Source: Clostridia bacterium
GTDB lineage: Bacteria; Bacillota_E; SLMV01; PUMD01
NCBI GenBank assembly: GCA_003562655.1
Contig: PWUC01000120.1
Coordinates: 1-15,667, forward strand
Direction: 5' to 3'
Length of the DNA: 15,667 nucleotides
Position numbers and translations under genes: made by a program. The number at the start of each line of letters is the position of its first letter. The stretch's first letter is position 1. Positions 13,539 to 15,667 of this stretch are shown piece by piece. A model generated the notes under the pieces. It worked only from the letters and a program-made list of their open reading frames with translations, was not told where the DNA came from and made no database searches.

Positions 13539-14888
13539 TCAGATCAACCCGGTCGCCCACATGACCCAGGTCGCCAAAAAGGCCGCAACGCCTCCAACCA
13601 GGGTCGCTCCCCCGTAGGCAATCACAGCGCAATCGGCGTCCATCCTCGAAAGGGTGGTACAGACCCAGAAGTAGCTGCTGTTGACATACTTGATGACAAC
13701 GGAACCCGAAGCGGCAGCGATGACAGCCACCTCCGGTGACAACCCCAGAGGCACGAGCATCGGTCTCATCAGGGCCGCCGAGGTGATCACCCCCACAGTG
13801 GAAGAGCCCGTGATCATGTTCACGATGACACCGATCAGAAAGGGCAGGAAGATGGTGGGGATTCCCGCATCAACTACCATCCCGGCAACGTAATCCACCG
13901 CCGGCGTGCCCTTTAGAATGTGACTCAGGGATCCACCGAGGCCCGTCACGGCAAAGATGATGGCTGATGTGGTCAGCGCCTTCTCAACCCACGTTGAAAC
14001 GGCTTCATTCTTCTGTTTGCCCCTGGCTCCCCTGGCGGCAAGCCAGAACCCCAGGCTCAGTGCCACGACAGGCCAGCCCACAAAGGTGAGCACGTCGGTG
14101 ATGACGTTGCCCGCTGGCCAGAGAAGGTTCGCCACACTCTGGCCTGCGATGAGAATTATGGGCACAACAATGGGCATATATGCGGCGAAAGCAGAGGGCA
14201 GATCCTGCTCTCTACCCTGTTCCACAAAGGACTCTCCGACGAACTCGCGGGATGGAGGCGCATCCAGTCGAGAGCCTACCACCACCGCCCACATCCAACA
14301 GGCGAAAGCTCCAAACAGGCTGGCAATACCCCCGTAGAGAATGACCATGCCTATGTCGGCCCCGATGACCGCCGCTGCAGCCAGTGGCCCGGGGGTCGGC
14401 GGAACGACAGCATGGGTCAGCTGCATCGCACCCACCAGCCCGGAGGCCATAAGCCCCATGGAGGCTCCGAACTCCAGTGCGGCTGAATGGATCAGGGGGT
14501 TCACTATTACGTAAGCGACATCTCCAAAGATGGCTATGCCGAGCACATACCCAGTCACGGTCAGGGCCAGAGGCATCCTGTTGCGTCCTATGAGGTGAAT
14601 CATGCTCATAGTGATCCGCTCGACAGCACCGGTGTGTTTCATGGCCTCAGCGATGGTTGATCCCAGGACGATGACCACACCGATGCTGCCCAGCGTGCTG
14701 CCGAACCCGGCGTGGAAAGCCTCAATGAAGGCCTCACGGTTGACGCCTGGAATCAGAGCAAAGAGCAGGATTGGAACGAGTAGGGCAAGGAACACATGCC
14801 ACTTGAACCTGCTTATGAGAATGAGCAGCAACACGATAACGCCCAAAAACCCCAGGAGTGTGGCAACCGGACTCACCGCAACAGGCAC
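13539..14888 (-). CDS. GntP-family permease (gluconate/organic-acid:H+ symporter type)
   Basis: An inner-membrane proton symporter of the GntP family, whose members carry gluconate, related sugar acids or hydroxy acids. The 449 residues contain about 12 hydrophobic segments. Characteristic blocks are GFGSTLGSIG (61-70), IFGDVAYVIVNPL (120-132), HAVVPPTPGPLAAAAVIGAD (159-178) and a C-terminal half with GSSTVGVITSAALM. The GTG start at 14888 has GGGGAGGTG about five bases upstream. It lies 39 bp after a small membrane-protein gene on the same strand and is probably cotranscribed with it. No sugar-acid kinase or dehydratase is nearby, so the substrate cannot be named. Confidence 0.92.
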   Translation of the reverse strand: MPVAVSPVATLLGFLGVIVLLLILISRFKWHVFLALLVPILLFALIPGVNREAFIEAFHAGFGSTLGSIGVVIVLGSTIAEAMKHTGAVERITMSMIHLIGRNRMPLALTVTGYVLGIAIFGDVAYVIVNPLIHSAALEFGASMGLMASGLVGAMQLTHAVVPPTPGPLAAAAVIGADIGMVILYGGIASLFGAFACWMWAVVVGSRLDAPPSREFVGESFVEQGREQDLPSAFAAYMPIVVPIILIAGQSVANLLWPAGNVITDVLTFVGWPVVALSLGFWLAARGARGKQKNEAVSTWVEKALTTSAIIFAVTGLGGSLSHILKGTPAVDYVAGMVVDAGIPTIFLPFLIGVIVNMITGSSTVGVITSAALMRPMLVPLGLSPEVAVIAAASGSVVIKYVNSSYFWVCTTLSRMDADCAVIAYGGATLVGGVAAFLATWVMWATGLI

Positions 14889-14927
14889 ACAGGCACCTCC
14901 CCGTATTCACAGGTCCCTCTGCCATAC

Positions 14928-15395
14928 TCACCGGCGAGCAGGAACCAGTATCAACCACAGGCCCACGGCCATCAGAAGGACCGGCCAGTACCTCAAGAAG
15001 GCGGCATTCAGGACCACGTGGTCAGAACGCAGAGCAAACAGAAGCCCAAAGGCAGCCAGCAGCCCGAAGGTCGGATACAATGCCCAGCGGCTGCTCTTGC
15101 CGATGACCGTCTCCACCAGGTATACGATGGAGAATGCCAGGCCCAGGAGCAGAAGAAACAGGGGGCCTTTCATCCAGGAGGCATAATAGGCAGCGGTGCC
15201 GCTGTAGATGCCCACTGCAGACAGGCAGGCACCCAGCACGAGCAGGCCTGTGGGGTATCCGGACAGCGCGTAGCACACCATGAACCCCGCCCCGACCAGG
15301 ATGAGGACCAGATCCCCGGTGATTATGCCAGCCTGGATGCCGAAGATCACGAGGCCGAAAATGATGAGCACTGTCCCAATGATCCGCACGTTCAT
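14928..15395 (-). CDS. small multi-span membrane protein, function unknown
   Basis: A 155-residue protein made almost entirely of hydrophobic segments (about five or six spans), starting MNVRIIGTVLIIFGLVIFG and ending RYWPVLLMAVGLWLILVPARR. The repeated pattern of short helices with G-L-x-L-I resembles the membrane region shared by LiaI/LiaF-like and DUF5668-type proteins, but I would not assign a family. The ATG at 15395 has GAGAGGA seven bases upstream; an earlier start at 15419 is less likely. It is 39 bp upstream of the permease. Its C-terminus resembles that of the next gene upstream, so the two look like tandem paralogues. Confidence 0.75.
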   Translation of the reverse strand: MNVRIIGTVLIIFGLVIFGIQAGIITGDLVLILVGAGFMVCYALSGYPTGLLVLGACLSAVGIYSGTAAYYASWMKGPLFLLLLGLAFSIVYLVETVIGKSSRWALYPTFGLLAAFGLLFALRSDHVVLNAAFLRYWPVLLMAVGLWLILVPARR

Positions 15396-15496
15396 CGTTC
15401 CATCCTCTCCCGCGGGCACAATACTGGATCACCAACATGATATACGATTTTGCCAGTGCAGTACATGAGAGGCCTGCATGTCCCGGGCCGCTGCGG

Positions 15497-15519
15497 CAGC
15501 GGAAGCATCACTTCCGTTG
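15497..15519. other. hairpin between the two small membrane-protein genes
   Basis: CAGCGGAAG (15497-15505) pairs with CTTCCGTTG (15511-15519) through nine positions including one G-U, around a 5-nt loop. It lies in the 167-bp gap between the tandem genes. There is no T-run on either strand; it may mark a transcript end. Confidence 0.35.
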
Positions 15520-15562
15520 GGTCCAACTGAGATGCCCGGAGGCCTGCAGCTTCCGCCCGGGG

Positions 15563-15667
15563 TCACTGCCTCCCGCGACCACTGTACAGGATCAGCAGTC
15601 CGGCGATGATGAGAAGGAGCGGCCAGTATCGCCAGTAGGCGACGGAAATGCTGATGTGCCCGGATTC
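15563..15667 (-). CDS. small membrane protein, C-terminal part (partial, runs off right edge)
   Basis: The minus-strand frame entering from the right edge encodes 34 residues, ESGHISISVAYWRYWPLLLI followed by IAGLLILYSGRGRQ and a TGA stop. The aromatic block and terminal hydrophobic helix match the end of the neighbouring protein (RYWPVLLMAVGLWLIL), indicating paralogy. The pattern WPLLLIIAGLLIL is common in LiaI/LiaF-type membrane segments. The rest of the gene is outside the window. Confidence 0.7.
   Translation of the reverse strand, partial: ESGHISISVAYWRYWPLLLIIAGLLILYSGRGRQ

Overview
The window looks like chromosomal DNA of an anaerobic, spore-forming, probably flagellated member of the Bacillota (Clostridia or Limnochordia-like). 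The support is a Gram-positive-type 16S rRNA, a long SRP RNA with an Alu domain, a BofA homologue, YaaL, a four-subunit ferredoxin-dependent 2-oxoacid oxidoreductase and a FliL-like protein. Base composition is moderately GC-rich. I cannot place it below class from the sequence alone.

Left part (1 to about 5500, all on the minus strand). The 5' half of a 16S rRNA gene runs off the left edge. Two good tandem promoters, a boxA-like element and a leader hairpin precede it. Upstream are tRNA-Glu(CUC) and tRNA-Gln(CUG) with their own promoter. Next comes a compact porCDAB operon for pyruvate or 2-oxoacid:ferredoxin oxidoreductase, ending at a perfect 13-bp palindrome and starting from a probable sigma-A promoter with a leader of about 200 nt. 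A gene-free stretch of about 700 bp follows.

Middle (about 5500 to 10375, minus strand). This is the classical Bacillota replication/recombination cluster, read in transcription order: tRNA-Arg(CCU), tadA, tRNA-Ser(CGA), tRNA-Ser(GGA), SRP RNA (ffs/scr), dnaX, ebfC (yaaK), recR, yaaL, bofA. The order tadA-scr-dnaX-yaaK-recR-yaaL-bofA followed by an rRNA operon is that of Bacillus subtilis near the origin. Here the por operon and two tRNAs lie between bofA and the rRNA operon.

Right part (about 10380 to the end). The genes here are more accessory: a lone fliL-like gene (plus) behind a long, structured, pseudoknot-capable leader; an agmatinase-family ureohydrolase (minus, convergent with fliL); a four-LysM protein with an acidic, Cys-rich N-terminus (plus); a GntP-family permease (minus); and two related small membrane proteins in tandem (minus), the second cut by the window edge.

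No CRISPR array, transposase or prophage gene was seen. The best candidates for something undescribed are the structured leader of the fliL-like gene and the short repeated CATTATGT motif block in the gene-free region upstream of por.
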